Part shown: one piece after another, positions 43,411 through 52,002 of the stretch | Layout of the letters: each line of letters begins with the position of its first letter | How positions within the stretch are numbered: the first letter of the stretch is position 1 | From: Streptomyces sp. SirexAA-E | GTDB taxonomy: Bacteria; Actinomycetota; Actinomycetes; Streptomycetales; Streptomycetaceae | NCBI RefSeq assembly: GCF_000177195.2 | Contig: NC_015953.1 | Coordinates: forward strand, 744,001-808,000 | DNA: 64,000 nucleotides | Direction: 5' to 3' | Program-made: the position numbers and the translations under genes | The notes under the pieces: model-generated | The model's database searches: none | What the model was told of the DNA's origin: nothing | Seen by the model: the letters and a program-made list of their open reading frames with translations, nothing else

Positions 43411-44139
43411 TCAGTCGGCGGCGGGCACCGCGTCCGGCTCGGCCGCCGGGGCCACCGGTCCGGCGGCCGTCGGCGCCGAGGTGTCCCCGGCCGCCGCTGC
43501 CGACTTGTCGGCCGCCGGGCTGTCCGCCGTCTGCTGCCCCGCCTTCCTGGCCCGGTTCTTCAGGATCAGCATCGAGCCGAGGCCGATGAGGACGGCGAGC
43601 AGCAGGCCCAGCCACGAGAAGCGCTTGAGCCATGCCTCCGCGACCACACCGACCGAGTAGATGACGGCCGTGGTGCCCCCGGCCCAGAGGATGCCGCCGA
43701 GCACGTTGGCGGTCAGGAACTTCCAGTAGGGCATGCGCAGCACACCGGCCAGCGGGCCGGCGAAGATCCGCAGCAGCGCCACGAAGCGGCCGAAGAAGAC
43801 GGCCCACATGCCCCACTTCTCGAAGGAGCGCTCGGCCACGGAGATCTGGGCCGGCCCGAAGTGTTTGGGGAACCGCCCGCCGAGCCAGGCCAGCAGGGGC
43901 CTGCCTCCCTTGCGGCCGATGGCGTAGCCGATGGAGTCACCGATGATCGCCCCCGCCGACGCGCAGGCGCCGAGCACCACCGGGTCGATCTCGCCGTGCT
44001 GGGAGGCGAGGAGGGCGGCACTCACGAGAACGATCTCGCCGGGCAGCGGAATGCCCAGGCTCTCGAGACCGATGACGACCCCCACCAGGAGGTAAATGCT
44101 GACCGCGGGCACGGTCTCGAGCCACTCCTGGACGTGCAA
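43411..44139 (-). CDS. DedA-family membrane protein
   Basis: A 242-residue DedA/UptA-type protein: LESLGIPLPGEIVLVSAALLA, GDSIGYAIGRKGGRPLL, FFGRFVALLRIFAGPLAGVLRMPYWKFL, then further helices and an Ala/Pro-rich cytoplasmic tail. DedA proteins act as undecaprenyl-phosphate or phospholipid translocases. TTG 44139 is chosen because GGGAGGA lies 7 bases before it; the ATG at 44178 has no such site and adds a TTA codon. Confidence 0.9.
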   Translation of the reverse strand: MHVQEWLETVPAVSIYLLVGVVIGLESLGIPLPGEIVLVSAALLASQHGEIDPVVLGACASAGAIIGDSIGYAIGRKGGRPLLAWLGGRFPKHFGPAQISVAERSFEKWGMWAVFFGRFVALLRIFAGPLAGVLRMPYWKFLTANVLGGILWAGGTTAVIYSVGVVAEAWLKRFSWLGLLLAVLIGLGSMLILKNRARKAGQQTADSPAADKSAAAAGDTSAPTAAGPVAPAAEPDAVPAAD

Positions 44140-44251
44140 GGCCGGTTCCTCCCGTAAGACATGCGCCGCCGTGCACACGCGTCGTGCACGGCGTGCAGCC
44201 TACCCGTCCCTCCGGGAGCGGGCTCCGCCGGGACCGGAGGGGCCGCCGGGG

Positions 44252-44704
44252 TCAGCGGTGGGGACGCAGGGTCCAGACGACGCTCATCTCGCTGGTCACC
44301 GCGCCGTCCGCGCGGCGGATCTCGACGGCCACCGGGAACTCGGGCCGCTCGCCCGCGTCCAGCTCGGCGACGACGTCGGCGACCGGCCGCCCCAGCGTGG
44401 CGGTCGCGGTGAGCGTGCCCATGGCGACCTTCTTGAACGCCATCTCCGTGGTGACGGGCAGCGGGACGGCCCGGGCCAGCTGGTCTCCGAACGCGGCGAT
44501 GACGATCGCGCCGCTCGCGGACTCCGCCAGCGTGAACATCGCTCCGGCGTGGGGTCCGCCGAGGTGGTTGTGGTAGTCGGCCTGGTCAGGGAGGGACAGG
44601 ACGGCACGCTCCGCGGTCGTCTCCAGGTACTCGAGGTTCAGGGTGCGGACCATCGGGACGCTCGCGGTCAGCATCGCGCCGACCGTCATCTCTTCAGTGC
44701 TCAT
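44252..44704 (-). CDS. Hotdog-fold thioesterase (DUF4442/PaaI-like)
   Basis: A 150-residue protein with the hotdog helix ADYHNHLGGPHAGAMFTLAESASGAIV (about 43-69) and beta strands following, typical of DUF4442/PaaI acyl-CoA thioesterases. TAACAT ends 6 bases before the ATG on the minus strand, so the mRNA is probably leaderless. A near-palindrome at 44714-44727 overlaps this -10 box and suggests repression by an acyl-CoA-type regulator. Confidence 0.82.
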   Translation of the reverse strand: MSTEEMTVGAMLTASVPMVRTLNLEYLETTAERAVLSLPDQADYHNHLGGPHAGAMFTLAESASGAIVIAAFGDQLARAVPLPVTTEMAFKKVAMGTLTATATLGRPVADVVAELDAGERPEFPVAVEIRRADGAVTSEMSVVWTLRPHR

Positions 44705-44713
44705 GGCCGGATG

Positions 44714-44727
44714 TTACTTGCGGGTAG
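44714..44727. promoter_or_regulatory. Near-palindrome over the thioesterase promoter
   Basis: TTACTTGCGGGTAG reads almost the same on both strands (CTACCCGCAAGTAA). It overlaps the thioesterase -10 box, so a repressor here would block initiation. Sites of the form TTACnnGCnGGTAA are familiar from fatty-acid regulation in actinobacteria, but I cannot name the regulator. Confidence 0.35.
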
Positions 44728-44798
44728 CACACTTTGACCATCCCCTCACAGGGGCGGCCGTAGCAGGCCCTGCCCCCGTCCCTCTATGGTTACTGGCC

Positions 44799-45866
44799 AT
44801 GTGGCCAGGACAGCAGCCGCCCGGGGGCGAGCAAAACCCGCAGGACCAGAATCAGAACCCGTACCAGCAGCCGGGGTACCAGCAGCCGAATCCCTATCAG
44901 CAGCCGGGATATCAGCAGCAGGGCTACGGGTACCCGCAGGGACAGTCCGGGGGTCAGCCGGGTCAGACGGGCCAGCCGGGGTATCCGCAGCCGAACCCGT
45001 ACCAGCAGCCCACCGTGCCGCAGTACGCCGTGCCGGGTGGTCCGCCCGGTGGTCCGAAGGCGCCGGACGACAAGAAGAAGACCACGATCGTGGCGATCGT
45101 CGCGGCGACCGCGGTCGTCGTGGCCGCTGCCGTGACCGGGTACCTCGTCCTGGGCAACGACGACGGCGGCAAGGACGTCGCCGACGGCAAGAAGGCCTCG
45201 CCGTCCGCGAAGCCGTCCGAGACCACCTCCTCCCCCGCCGCGAACCCGCGGGGCGGTGAGGACGCCGCACCGACCGTCCCGGGGTGGAAGGTCGTGACCA
45301 ATCCCAAGTGGGGCACGCAGTTCGACGTGCCCGGGGACTGGGAGGTCGCGGGAACCGGCGTGTTCGCGGGCTTCGAGGACGTCAAGGACCCGACCGGTGC
45401 TCCCGCCGCCGGCTTCTCCGCACCCGCCTACTACAAGAGCAAGTGGTGCGTGGACGACGCCGACAAGGACGGCAAGAAGGAGGAGACCGAGCTGGCCGGC
45501 GTCGGTACCAAGGGCGCCCAGGGCGCCAAGAACACCGACGAGGCGGCCACCAACGAGGCCGCCAACTGGGTCTGGGCCGCCTATGCGCAGGAGGACCCGA
45601 AGGACAAGGTCAAGATCGGCAAGGCCGAGCCCTACACCACCGAGTCGGGTCTGTCCGGCAGTGTCGTGACGGCCACCGCCACCGGGCTGGCCAAGAAGAC
45701 CAAGTGCGACACCGACGGGAAGTCGATCGCCTTCAGCTTCAAGAACGGCAAGGGCGAGTACTCGACCTGGGTCCTCTTCACCGCCGCCGGGGTCGACGAC
45801 GAGCTCCCGGACACCACGATCCAGAAGATCCTCAGCACCGTACGCCTGGCGGACAGCACGTCCTGA
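44799..45866 (+). CDS. Single-pass membrane protein with Pro/Gln-rich N-terminus
   Basis: A 355-residue protein with a repetitive PYQQPGYQQ-type N-terminus (about 1-90), a Lys-rich stop followed by one membrane helix (TTIVAIVAATAVVVAAAVTGYLVL, about 95-118) and an extracellular Ser/Pro linker and globular domain (about 160-355) with two Cys. TATGGT at 44785-44790 ends 8 bases before the ATG, so it is probably leaderless. Many Streptomyces membrane proteins have this plan; the external domain has no name I am sure of. Confidence 0.8.
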   Translation: MWPGQQPPGGEQNPQDQNQNPYQQPGYQQPNPYQQPGYQQQGYGYPQGQSGGQPGQTGQPGYPQPNPYQQPTVPQYAVPGGPPGGPKAPDDKKKTTIVAIVAATAVVVAAAVTGYLVLGNDDGGKDVADGKKASPSAKPSETTSSPAANPRGGEDAAPTVPGWKVVTNPKWGTQFDVPGDWEVAGTGVFAGFEDVKDPTGAPAAGFSAPAYYKSKWCVDDADKDGKKEETELAGVGTKGAQGAKNTDEAATNEAANWVWAAYAQEDPKDKVKIGKAEPYTTESGLSGSVVTATATGLAKKTKCDTDGKSIAFSFKNGKGEYSTWVLFTAAGVDDELPDTTIQKILSTVRLADSTS

Positions 45867-45938
45867 TGTCCCGCAGGACGCCCCTGTCCCGGCCGATTCC
45901 ATTTGGCAGGGCGGGGGCCGGGCGGCGATAGTCCCCTG

Positions 45939-47237
45939 GTGACCTCCGCCGACACCTCGCGCGCCGCCGCCTCCCGCAACTACGGTCTGCTGACCGCCGC
46001 CGCCGTCATCACGGGCCTGGGTACCCATGGCGCGCTGATCGCGGCGGCCTTCGCGGTCCTGGAGTCGGGCGGCGGCGCCGGTGACGTCGGGCTGGTCGCC
46101 GCCGCGCGCACCGCGCCCCTGGTGCTCTTCCTGCTGATCGGCGGAGCGGTCGCCGACCGGCTGCCGCGCCACCGGGTGATGGTCGCGGCGAACGCCCTCA
46201 ACTGCGTCTCCCAGGCGGCGTTCGCCTGGCTGGTCCTGAGCGGTGACGCCCGGCTCTGGCAGATGATGCTGCTGACGGCCCTGTGCGGCACCGGCCAGGC
46301 GTTCTTCAACCCGGCGGCCGAGGGCATGCTCCTGTCCAGCGTCACGGGCGAGCAGGCGGCGAAGGCCTTCGCCTTCTTCCGGATGTCGATGCACGGCGCC
46401 GCCATCGGCGGGGCGGCGCTCGGCGGCGCCATGATCGCGGCGATGGACCCGGGCTGGGTGCTGGCGGTGGACGCAGCCGCCTTCGCGGTGGCCGGCGCGC
46501 TCCGGGCGTTCCTCGACGTGAGCCACATCCCCGACCGGACCGGCGGCGGGGGTCTGCTCACCGATCTGCGGGACGGCTGGCGTGAGGTCGCCGGGCGGCC
46601 CTGGCTCTGGGCCGTGGTGCTGCAGTTCTCGGTAGTCGTGGCCGTCGTGGGCGCCGCCGAGGCGGTGTACGGCCCCCTGGTCGCCCGGGACGAGCTCGGG
46701 GGCGCGCGCCCCTGGGGGTTCGCGCTGGCCGCGTTCGGGGTGGGCACACTGCTCGGGGCGCTGCTGATGATGCGCTGGAAGCCCCGCCGGCTGCTGCTGG
46801 CCGGGACGCTGTGCGTGTTCCCGCTGGCCCTGCCGTCCGCGAGCCTCGCCGTTCCGGTGCCGGCGACCGTGCTGTGCGGGGTGATGTTCGTGACGGGCGT
46901 CGCCATCGAGGTGTTCGGCGTCTCCTGGATGACGGCCCTGCACCAGGAGATCCCCGAGGACAAGCTGTCCCGGGTCTCGGCGTACGACTGGTTCGGGTCG
47001 GTGGCGATGGTGCCGCTGGCCACCGCGGCGGCCGGGCCCGTGGAGTCCCTGGTCGGCCGGAGCCAGGCGCTCTGGGGCTGTGCAGCGCTGATCGTGGTGG
47101 TGACGGCGGGGGTGCTGCTCGTCCCGGACGTACGCAATCTGACGCGCCGCGGCACCGTGAAGGAGACGGTGGCGGCCGGACCCGTCCCCCCGACGGTGTC
47201 AGCCGAGGGAGAAGGCGCCGTCGGGCGGCTCGGGTGA
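45939..47237 (+). CDS. MFS transporter
   Basis: A 432-residue carrier with twelve hydrophobic segments, of the MFS_3/enterobactin-exporter-like group (LIGGAVADRLPRHRVMVAANALN is the loop 2-3 motif; FGVSWMTALHQEIPEDKLSRVSAYD the second half). The start is GTG 45939, 6 bases after GATAGT (45927-45932), again a leaderless arrangement. Substrate unknown. Its 3' end overlaps the converging gene by 39 bp. Confidence 0.9.
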   Translation: MTSADTSRAAASRNYGLLTAAAVITGLGTHGALIAAAFAVLESGGGAGDVGLVAAARTAPLVLFLLIGGAVADRLPRHRVMVAANALNCVSQAAFAWLVLSGDARLWQMMLLTALCGTGQAFFNPAAEGMLLSSVTGEQAAKAFAFFRMSMHGAAIGGAALGGAMIAAMDPGWVLAVDAAAFAVAGALRAFLDVSHIPDRTGGGGLLTDLRDGWREVAGRPWLWAVVLQFSVVVAVVGAAEAVYGPLVARDELGGARPWGFALAAFGVGTLLGALLMMRWKPRRLLLAGTLCVFPLALPSASLAVPVPATVLCGVMFVTGVAIEVFGVSWMTALHQEIPEDKLSRVSAYDWFGSVAMVPLATAAAGPVESLVGRSQALWGCAALIVVVTAGVLLVPDVRNLTRRGTVKETVAAGPVPPTVSAEGEGAVGRLG

Positions 47238-48044
47238 CGCCACGGCGTCGCCGTCCCGTACGGGCCGCGCTCCGCCCATGAGCCGGGTGAGCGCCTCTCC
47301 GTGCGCGACCCGGGCGGGGAACGCGTCGGCGGCGCACAGCCGGGTCAGCCGTGCCAGGTCGAGCGGTTCCTGCCCCGCGAGGAGCACGACGTTGCCGAAG
47401 CGCCTGCCGCGCAGGACCGCCGGTTCGGCGATCAGCGCGAGCTCGGCGAACACCTCGGCGGCGTTGGCGAGCTGGGAGCGGAGGAAGCCGAAGGGCGCGC
47501 CGTCGGCGAGATTGGCCGCGTAGACGCCGTCCTTCCGCAGCACCCGGGCGGCGGCGCGCGCGTAGTCCAGCGAGGTGAGCTGGGCGGGCACCCGCGCCCC
47601 GCCGAAGACGTCCGCGATCAGCAGATCCGCCGACGCCTCGGGTGCCTGTTCGATCCAGCTCCGGGCGTCGACGCCGTGCACGGCGATCCGGGCCCCCTCG
47701 GGCAACGGCAGGTGCTCCTCGACGAGTGCGATCAGCGCGGCGTCCGCCTCGGCGACCTCCTGCCGGGAGCCGGGACGGGTGGCGGCGACGTACCGGGGCA
47801 GCGTGAGCGCGCCGCCTCCGAGGTGCACGGCGTCCACCGGCGCTTCCGGTTCCGCCACCAGGTCCACGACGTGGGCGAGCCTGCGCACGTACTCGAACTC
47901 GAGGTGCTCCGGCGCGTCGAGGTCGACGTAGGACTGCGGGGCGCCGTCGACCGTGAGCAGCCAGGCCCGCTCCCGGTCCACGTCGGGCAGCAGCCGGGCG
48001 GTGCCGCGGTCGGTGGAGCGGATGACGGGTATCGACTCGTTCAC
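47199..48044 (-). CDS. Spermidine-synthase-like protein
   Basis: A 281-residue Rossmann methyltransferase-fold protein with VDAVHLGGGALTLPRYVA (SAM/dcSAM-binding loop, about 69-86), EADAALIAL and DLLIADVFGGARVP (about 137-150). In true spermidine synthases the GGGDG and D-T/A-DP blocks differ, so polyamine synthesis is uncertain; actinobacterial members are usually annotated only as fused or spermidine synthase-like. Separated from tuf3 by a very strong terminator. Confidence 0.88.
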   Translation of the reverse strand: MNESIPVIRSTDRGTARLLPDVDRERAWLLTVDGAPQSYVDLDAPEHLEFEYVRRLAHVVDLVAEPEAPVDAVHLGGGALTLPRYVAATRPGSRQEVAEADAALIALVEEHLPLPEGARIAVHGVDARSWIEQAPEASADLLIADVFGGARVPAQLTSLDYARAAARVLRKDGVYAANLADGAPFGFLRSQLANAAEVFAELALIAEPAVLRGRRFGNVVLLAGQEPLDLARLTRLCAADAFPARVAHGEALTRLMGGARPVRDGDAVASPEPPDGAFSLG

Positions 48045-48079
48045 GCCCCCATTCTTCCCTGTCCGCGGGGCTGCTCCGG

Positions 48080-48123
48080 CCCGCGGAATCCGTCCCCGTT
48101 CGTGCGGGGACGGATTCCGCGGT
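48080..48123. terminator. Very strong terminator after tuf3
   Basis: CCGCGGAATCCGTCCCCG (48081-48098) and CGGGGACGGATTCCGCGG (48105-48122) are perfect 18-bp arms with a 6-base loop. They lie 15 bp beyond the tuf3 stop and before the spermidine-synthase-like start, and should insulate the two genes completely. Confidence 0.85.
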
Positions 48124-48137
48124 GGTGCCGGCCGCCG

Positions 48138-49307
48138 TCAGAGCAGTCCGGTGACGGTGCCCGCGCCGACCGTCCTGCCGCCCTCGCGGACGGCGAAGCC
48201 GAGTCCGGCCTCCAGCGGGACCTCACGGCCGAGCTCGACGGTCATGGTGACCGTGTCACCGGGCCGTGCCACCGCCGCCTCGCCGAGGTCCACGTCCCCG
48301 ACGACGTCCGCCGTCCGGATGTAGAACTGCGGCCGGTACCCGGTGGCCACCGGTGTGGTGCGGCCGCCCTCCTTCGCCGACAGGACGTACACCTGCGCGG
48401 TGAAGCGGCGGCTCGGGGTGACGCTGCCGGGCGCCGCCACCACGTGGCCGCGGCGGACACGGTCGCGCTCGACCCCGCGCAGCAGCAGCGCGACGTTGTC
48501 GCCGGCCTCGGCGGACTCCATCGGCTTGCCGAAGGTCTCCAGGCCGGTGACGACCGTCTCGACGTCCGCGCCGAGCACCTCCACCCGGTCGCCGACCCGC
48601 ACCGTGCCGCGCTCGACGGCACCGGTGACGACGGTGCCGCGGCCCGTGATGGTCAGCACGTTCTCCACGGACAGCAGGAACGGCGCGTCGGTGTAGCGCA
48701 CCGGCATCGGTACGTACGTGTCGACCGCGTCCAGCAGGCCCTCCACGGCGGCGGTCCAGCGCGGGTCGCCCTGGAGCGCGCCGAGCCCCGACACCCGTAC
48801 GACGGGCACGGTGTCCCCGCCGTAGCCGTGAGCGGTCAGCAGCTCGCGGACCTCCAGCTCGACCAGGTCGGTCAGCTCGGGGTCGCCCGCGTCGGCCTTG
48901 TTGAGGGCCACGACGATGTGGTCGACACCGACCTGACGGGCCAGCAGGACGTGCTCCGCGGTCTGCGGCATGATCCCGTCGAGCGCGGAGACGACGAGGA
49001 TCGCCCCGTCGAGCTGCGCCGCGCCGGTGACCATGTTCTTGATGTAGTCGGCGTGTCCGGGCATGTCGACGTGCGCGTAGTGCCGGGTGTCGGTCTCGTA
49101 CTCGACGTGCGAGATGTTGATGGTGATGCCCCGCTGCGCCTCCTCCGGCGCCCGGTCGATGCGGTCGAACGGCACGAAGGTGCCGGTGCCGCGGTCGCTG
49201 AGGACCTTGGTGATGGCGGCGGTCAGGGTGGTCTTGCCGTGGTCGACGTGGCCCATGGTGCCGATGTTCAGGTGCGGCTTGGTGCGCACGTATGCCGTCT
49301 TGGGCAT
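48138..49307 (-). CDS. tuf3: Divergent elongation factor Tu (EF-Tu3 type)
   Basis: A 389-residue EF-Tu with the G1 block GHVDHGKT (19-26), switch [14 protein letters not shown]3 DMPGHAD (81-87) and G4 NKAD (136-139). It departs from the housekeeping Tu (DMPGHAD instead of DCPGHAD, shorter, altered domain 2) and stands alone, without str-operon neighbours. In Streptomyces such second genes (tuf3) are linked to stress and to kirromycin-type antibiotic resistance. AAGGAA precedes the ATG. A long structured leader and strong terminator flank it. Confidence 0.93.
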   Translation of the reverse strand: MPKTAYVRTKPHLNIGTMGHVDHGKTTLTAAITKVLSDRGTGTFVPFDRIDRAPEEAQRGITINISHVEYETDTRHYAHVDMPGHADYIKNMVTGAAQLDGAILVVSALDGIMPQTAEHVLLARQVGVDHIVVALNKADAGDPELTDLVELEVRELLTAHGYGGDTVPVVRVSGLGALQGDPRWTAAVEGLLDAVDTYVPMPVRYTDAPFLLSVENVLTITGRGTVVTGAVERGTVRVGDRVEVLGADVETVVTGLETFGKPMESAEAGDNVALLLRGVERDRVRRGHVVAAPGSVTPSRRFTAQVYVLSAKEGGRTTPVATGYRPQFYIRTADVVGDVDLGEAAVARPGDTVTMTVELGREVPLEAGLGFAVREGGRTVGAGTVTGLL

Positions 49308-49325
49308 GGCTCGTTCCTTGGTGCT

Positions 49326-49408
49326 CGAAGCTGAGTGAGAAGACCCCAGGGCCCCGCCGACCCTCCCCTTGCGGGGTCCGCCGGACTGTCGGGGGAGGGT
49401 CAGCTTCG
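49326..49408 (-). promoter_or_regulatory. Structured leader of tuf3
   Basis: Two nested perfect inverted repeats lie just upstream of tuf3: CGAAGCTGA (49326-49334) with TCAGCTTCG (49400-49408), and GACCCTCCCC (49359-49368) with GGGGAGGGTC (49392-49401). In the tuf3 RNA these form a long stem with an internal loop ending about 20 bases before the ATG. This is a candidate attenuator or translational control element. No known riboswitch matches it. Confidence 0.5.
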
Positions 49409-49619
49409 GGCGCCGCCGATGGGCGCTGCGGCAACGGCGAACGCTGCGTCAGCTGCTGCTGCCGGCACGGTCGCGAGGCTCACGGCAGCCTTCGGCACGG
49501 CCGCGACTGCGGGCCGTGCTGCGAGGAAGGCGTACCGGGACATGCCCTTGAGCATGGCGGAACAGGACGGCGGCGTCGAACGGTTTTCGGGCGGGCCCGG
49601 CCCTGCGGCCTCGGGCGAG

Positions 49620-49980
49620 GTTCTTGGGAGGTGGCGCAGGACGGGTGCGAAGCCCGGGGTGCGGGGCCCGAGATGACGGCGCGGGAAGTCAGCGGCGAAG
49701 TAGTGGTACTCGCGCTCCGGCAGCTCCCAGCGGCGCAGGCCGACCGCCGTGCGGTCGGCCCCGTCCGGGCGGCCCGTGCCTGCCAGGACGGCCCTCGGAG
49801 GGCGCGCCGGTGCGGGGCGGGGATACCGAGGAAGGGTGCGACGTTTCTCATGTACACGACGGTGTCGATGGCGCGTTCGGGGTCGGCGGCCTCCGGATAC
49901 ACCCTGGTGAGGCGGTACGGCACGGTGTCTGCCGGAGCGCTGTCCGGTACGCCGGGGGCGGACTGCGCCGAGGGCCTCAT
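49620..49980 (-). pseudogene. DNA alkylation repair (AlkD-like) gene, frameshifted and truncated
   Basis: The minus strand from 49980 reads DPERAIDTVVYMRNVAPFLGIPAPHRRALRG, then after a frame change near 49795 VLAGTGRPDGADRTAVGLRRWELPEREYHYFAADFPRRHLG and so on. These are the first two HEAT-like helices-pairs of an AlkD protein (normally ~230 residues). The similarity ends near 49620, so about half of the gene, including the catalytic Asp region, is missing. Confidence 0.7.
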
Positions 49981-50028
49981 GACGGCACATTACGGCGATC
50001 ACACACCTGTTTCGGTTACTCTCCCCAA

Positions 50029-50751
50029 ATGTTCGAGCCCGTCCCCGCCGACCGGCCTGCCGGCGGTCTCGTGGTCCGCTGCACGAGGCTGCTGCTCTCC
50101 CCCTGGTCCCGTCTCTCCCTGCTCGTGGCACTGCTGTTGGCTGCCGCCTCCACGATGCTGCTGTTCGAACCACAGCGGCTGCTGGCGTCCGGCTGGCCGC
50201 CACAACTCACGGGTTCGGCGGCGGTGATGCTGTTCGCCCTCGCGTACGGCGTGTGCACCGTGGCCTTCGTGCCGCGGCCGCTGCTGAATCTGGCCGCCGG
50301 CGCGCTCTTCGGGGCGCAGGCGGGCCTGGCCGCGGCCATCGCCGGCACGGTCCTCGGCGCGGGCGTGTCGTTCATGCTGGGCCGGGTCCTGGGCCAGGAC
50401 GCCCTCCGTACGCTGCTGCGCGGCAAGTGGCTGCGGGCCGCGGACGGGCTGCTGAGCCGGCACGGGTTCCGTTCCATGCTGGCGCTGCGGCTCTTCCCGG
50501 GTGTTCCGTTCGCCGCGGCCAACTACTGCGCGGCGACCTCCCGGATGGGCTACCCGCCGTTTCTCCTGGCCACCGGGATCGGTTCGATCCCCAACACGGC
50601 GGCGTACGTCGTCGCCGGCGGCTCGGCGTCCTCGCCGACCTCCCCGGTGTTCCTGGCGGCGATGGCGTTCATCGTCCTGTCCGGGGCGGGCGGGGCGGTG
50701 GTCGCGTGGCGAAGGCGTCACCGGCTGGGCGCGGCGGGCGACGCCGCGTAG
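50029..50751 (+). CDS. TVP38/TMEM64-family membrane protein
   Basis: A 240-residue protein of the VTT (DedA-superfamily) group: PRPLLNLAAGALFGAQAGLAAAIAGTVLGAGVSFMLGRVLG and LRLFPGVPFAAANYCAATSRMGYPPFLLATGIG. TACTCT at 50017-50022 ends 6 bases before the ATG, suggesting a leaderless mRNA. It is followed 170 bp later by uppP; both families work on lipid carriers, so a functional link in undecaprenyl-phosphate recycling is possible. Confidence 0.88.
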   Translation: MFEPVPADRPAGGLVVRCTRLLLSPWSRLSLLVALLLAAASTMLLFEPQRLLASGWPPQLTGSAAVMLFALAYGVCTVAFVPRPLLNLAAGALFGAQAGLAAAIAGTVLGAGVSFMLGRVLGQDALRTLLRGKWLRAADGLLSRHGFRSMLALRLFPGVPFAAANYCAATSRMGYPPFLLATGIGSIPNTAAYVVAGGSASSPTSPVFLAAMAFIVLSGAGGAVVAWRRRHRLGAAGDAA

Positions 50752-50921
50752 CCGGGGGTAGCCGGGCTCCGTTCACCTTCAGGCGATACGCTGCCCGCGA
50801 CCGACAGAGGATGTCCGGGGCCGTGGCGTCCCGTCCTCTTTTCTGACCAGATCCGCACGCTGCTGACGGCCTTCGTGCCCGTCCGCCGTTGCACGAGCAC
50901 TTCCGGGATGGCCAAAGCCCC

Positions 50922-51794
50922 ATGAGCTGGTTCGAATCATTCGTCCTGGGCCTCGTTCAGGGACTGACCGAGTTCCTGCCGATCTCCTCCAGCGCGCATC
51001 TGCGGCTGACCGCCGCGTTCGCGGGGTGGCACGACCCGGGTGCGGCGTTCACCGCCATCACGCAGATCGGTACGGAGGCCGCGGTCCTCATCTACTTCCG
51101 CAAGGACATCGGCAGGATCCTTTCGGCGTGGTTCCGGTCGCTGACGAACCGCTCGATGCGCGGCGACCACGACGCCAAGATGGGCTGGCTGGTCATCATC
51201 GGCTCGATCCCGATCGGCGTGCTCGGCATCACGCTGAAGGACCAGATCGAGGGCCCCTTCCGCGATCTGCGCCTGATCGCGACCACGCTGATCGTGCTGG
51301 GCGTCGTCCTCGGGGTCGCGGACCGCCTGGCGGCGCGCGACGAGACGGGCGGCAAGCACCGGGCGATCAGGGAGCGCAAGTCGCTCAAGGAGCTGGGCGT
51401 CAAGGACGGGCTGATCTTCGGCTTCTGCCAGGCGATGGCACTGATCCCGGGTGTCTCCCGCTCGGGCGCCACGATCAGCGGTGGCCTGCTCATGGGGTAC
51501 ACCCGCGAGGCGGCGGCCCGCTACTCCTTCCTGCTGGCCGTCCCGGCGGTGCTCGCCTCGGGCGTCTACGAGCTCAAGGACGCCGGCGAGGGGCACGTCT
51601 CCTGGCCGCCGACCATCTTCGCGACCGTCATCGCGTTCGCGGTGGGGTACGCGGTCATCGCATGGTTCATGAAGTTCATCACCACCAAGAGCTTCATGCC
51701 GTTCGTCGTGTACCGGGTGGTTCTGGGCATCGCCCTGTTCATCCTGGTCAGCGCGGGTGTACTGAGCCCGCACGCGGGTGAGTCGGCGGGCTGA
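50922..51794 (+). CDS. uppP: Undecaprenyl-diphosphatase
   Basis: A 290-residue BacA/UppP enzyme that removes phosphate from undecaprenyl diphosphate to recycle the carrier for peptidoglycan. Conserved blocks are LGLVQGLTEFLPISSSAHL (about 9-27, active-site Glu and Ser) and IPGVSRSGATISGGLLMG (about 181-198, active-site Arg). ATG 50922 is the start. Eight hydrophobic helices are visible. UppP confers bacitracin tolerance. Terminator hairpin at 51811-51834. Confidence 0.95.
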   Translation: MSWFESFVLGLVQGLTEFLPISSSAHLRLTAAFAGWHDPGAAFTAITQIGTEAAVLIYFRKDIGRILSAWFRSLTNRSMRGDHDAKMGWLVIIGSIPIGVLGITLKDQIEGPFRDLRLIATTLIVLGVVLGVADRLAARDETGGKHRAIRERKSLKELGVKDGLIFGFCQAMALIPGVSRSGATISGGLLMGYTREAAARYSFLLAVPAVLASGVYELKDAGEGHVSWPPTIFATVIAFAVGYAVIAWFMKFITTKSFMPFVVYRVVLGIALFILVSAGVLSPHAGESAG

Positions 51795-51810
51795 GAAGCT
51801 CAGCGGGTTC

Positions 51811-51834
51811 CGCCGGCCCCGGAGCGGGCCGGCG
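51811..51834 (+). terminator. Terminator hairpin after uppP
   Basis: CGCCGGCCC (51811-51819) and GGGCCGGCG (51826-51834) are perfect 9-bp arms with a 6-base loop, 16 bp after the uppP stop. Confidence 0.65.
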
Positions 51835-52002
51835 TCCGGGTCACCGTCAGGACCGGATCGACACCGTGGGCCTGTCGTGCCCTACGTCGCGCCGTCGGGC
51901 ACGGCCTTCCGGGCGAGCGGCCACGGCTCTGTTCACACGACTGACAGAAGGCTGTCGTACAGGGACGGAATGCACCGGCGTCCGATGGCGGTTGGTGAGG
52001 GC

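Noticed and set aside
44790..46943. A 717-codon minus-strand frame opposite the membrane protein and MFS genes
   Set aside because: Low-complexity composition and no start signal; it is a shadow.
49400..50203. A 267-codon ORF on the minus strand over the alkD remnant
   Set aside because: Only its middle is AlkD-like; the rest is frame-shadow, so it was called as a pseudogene.
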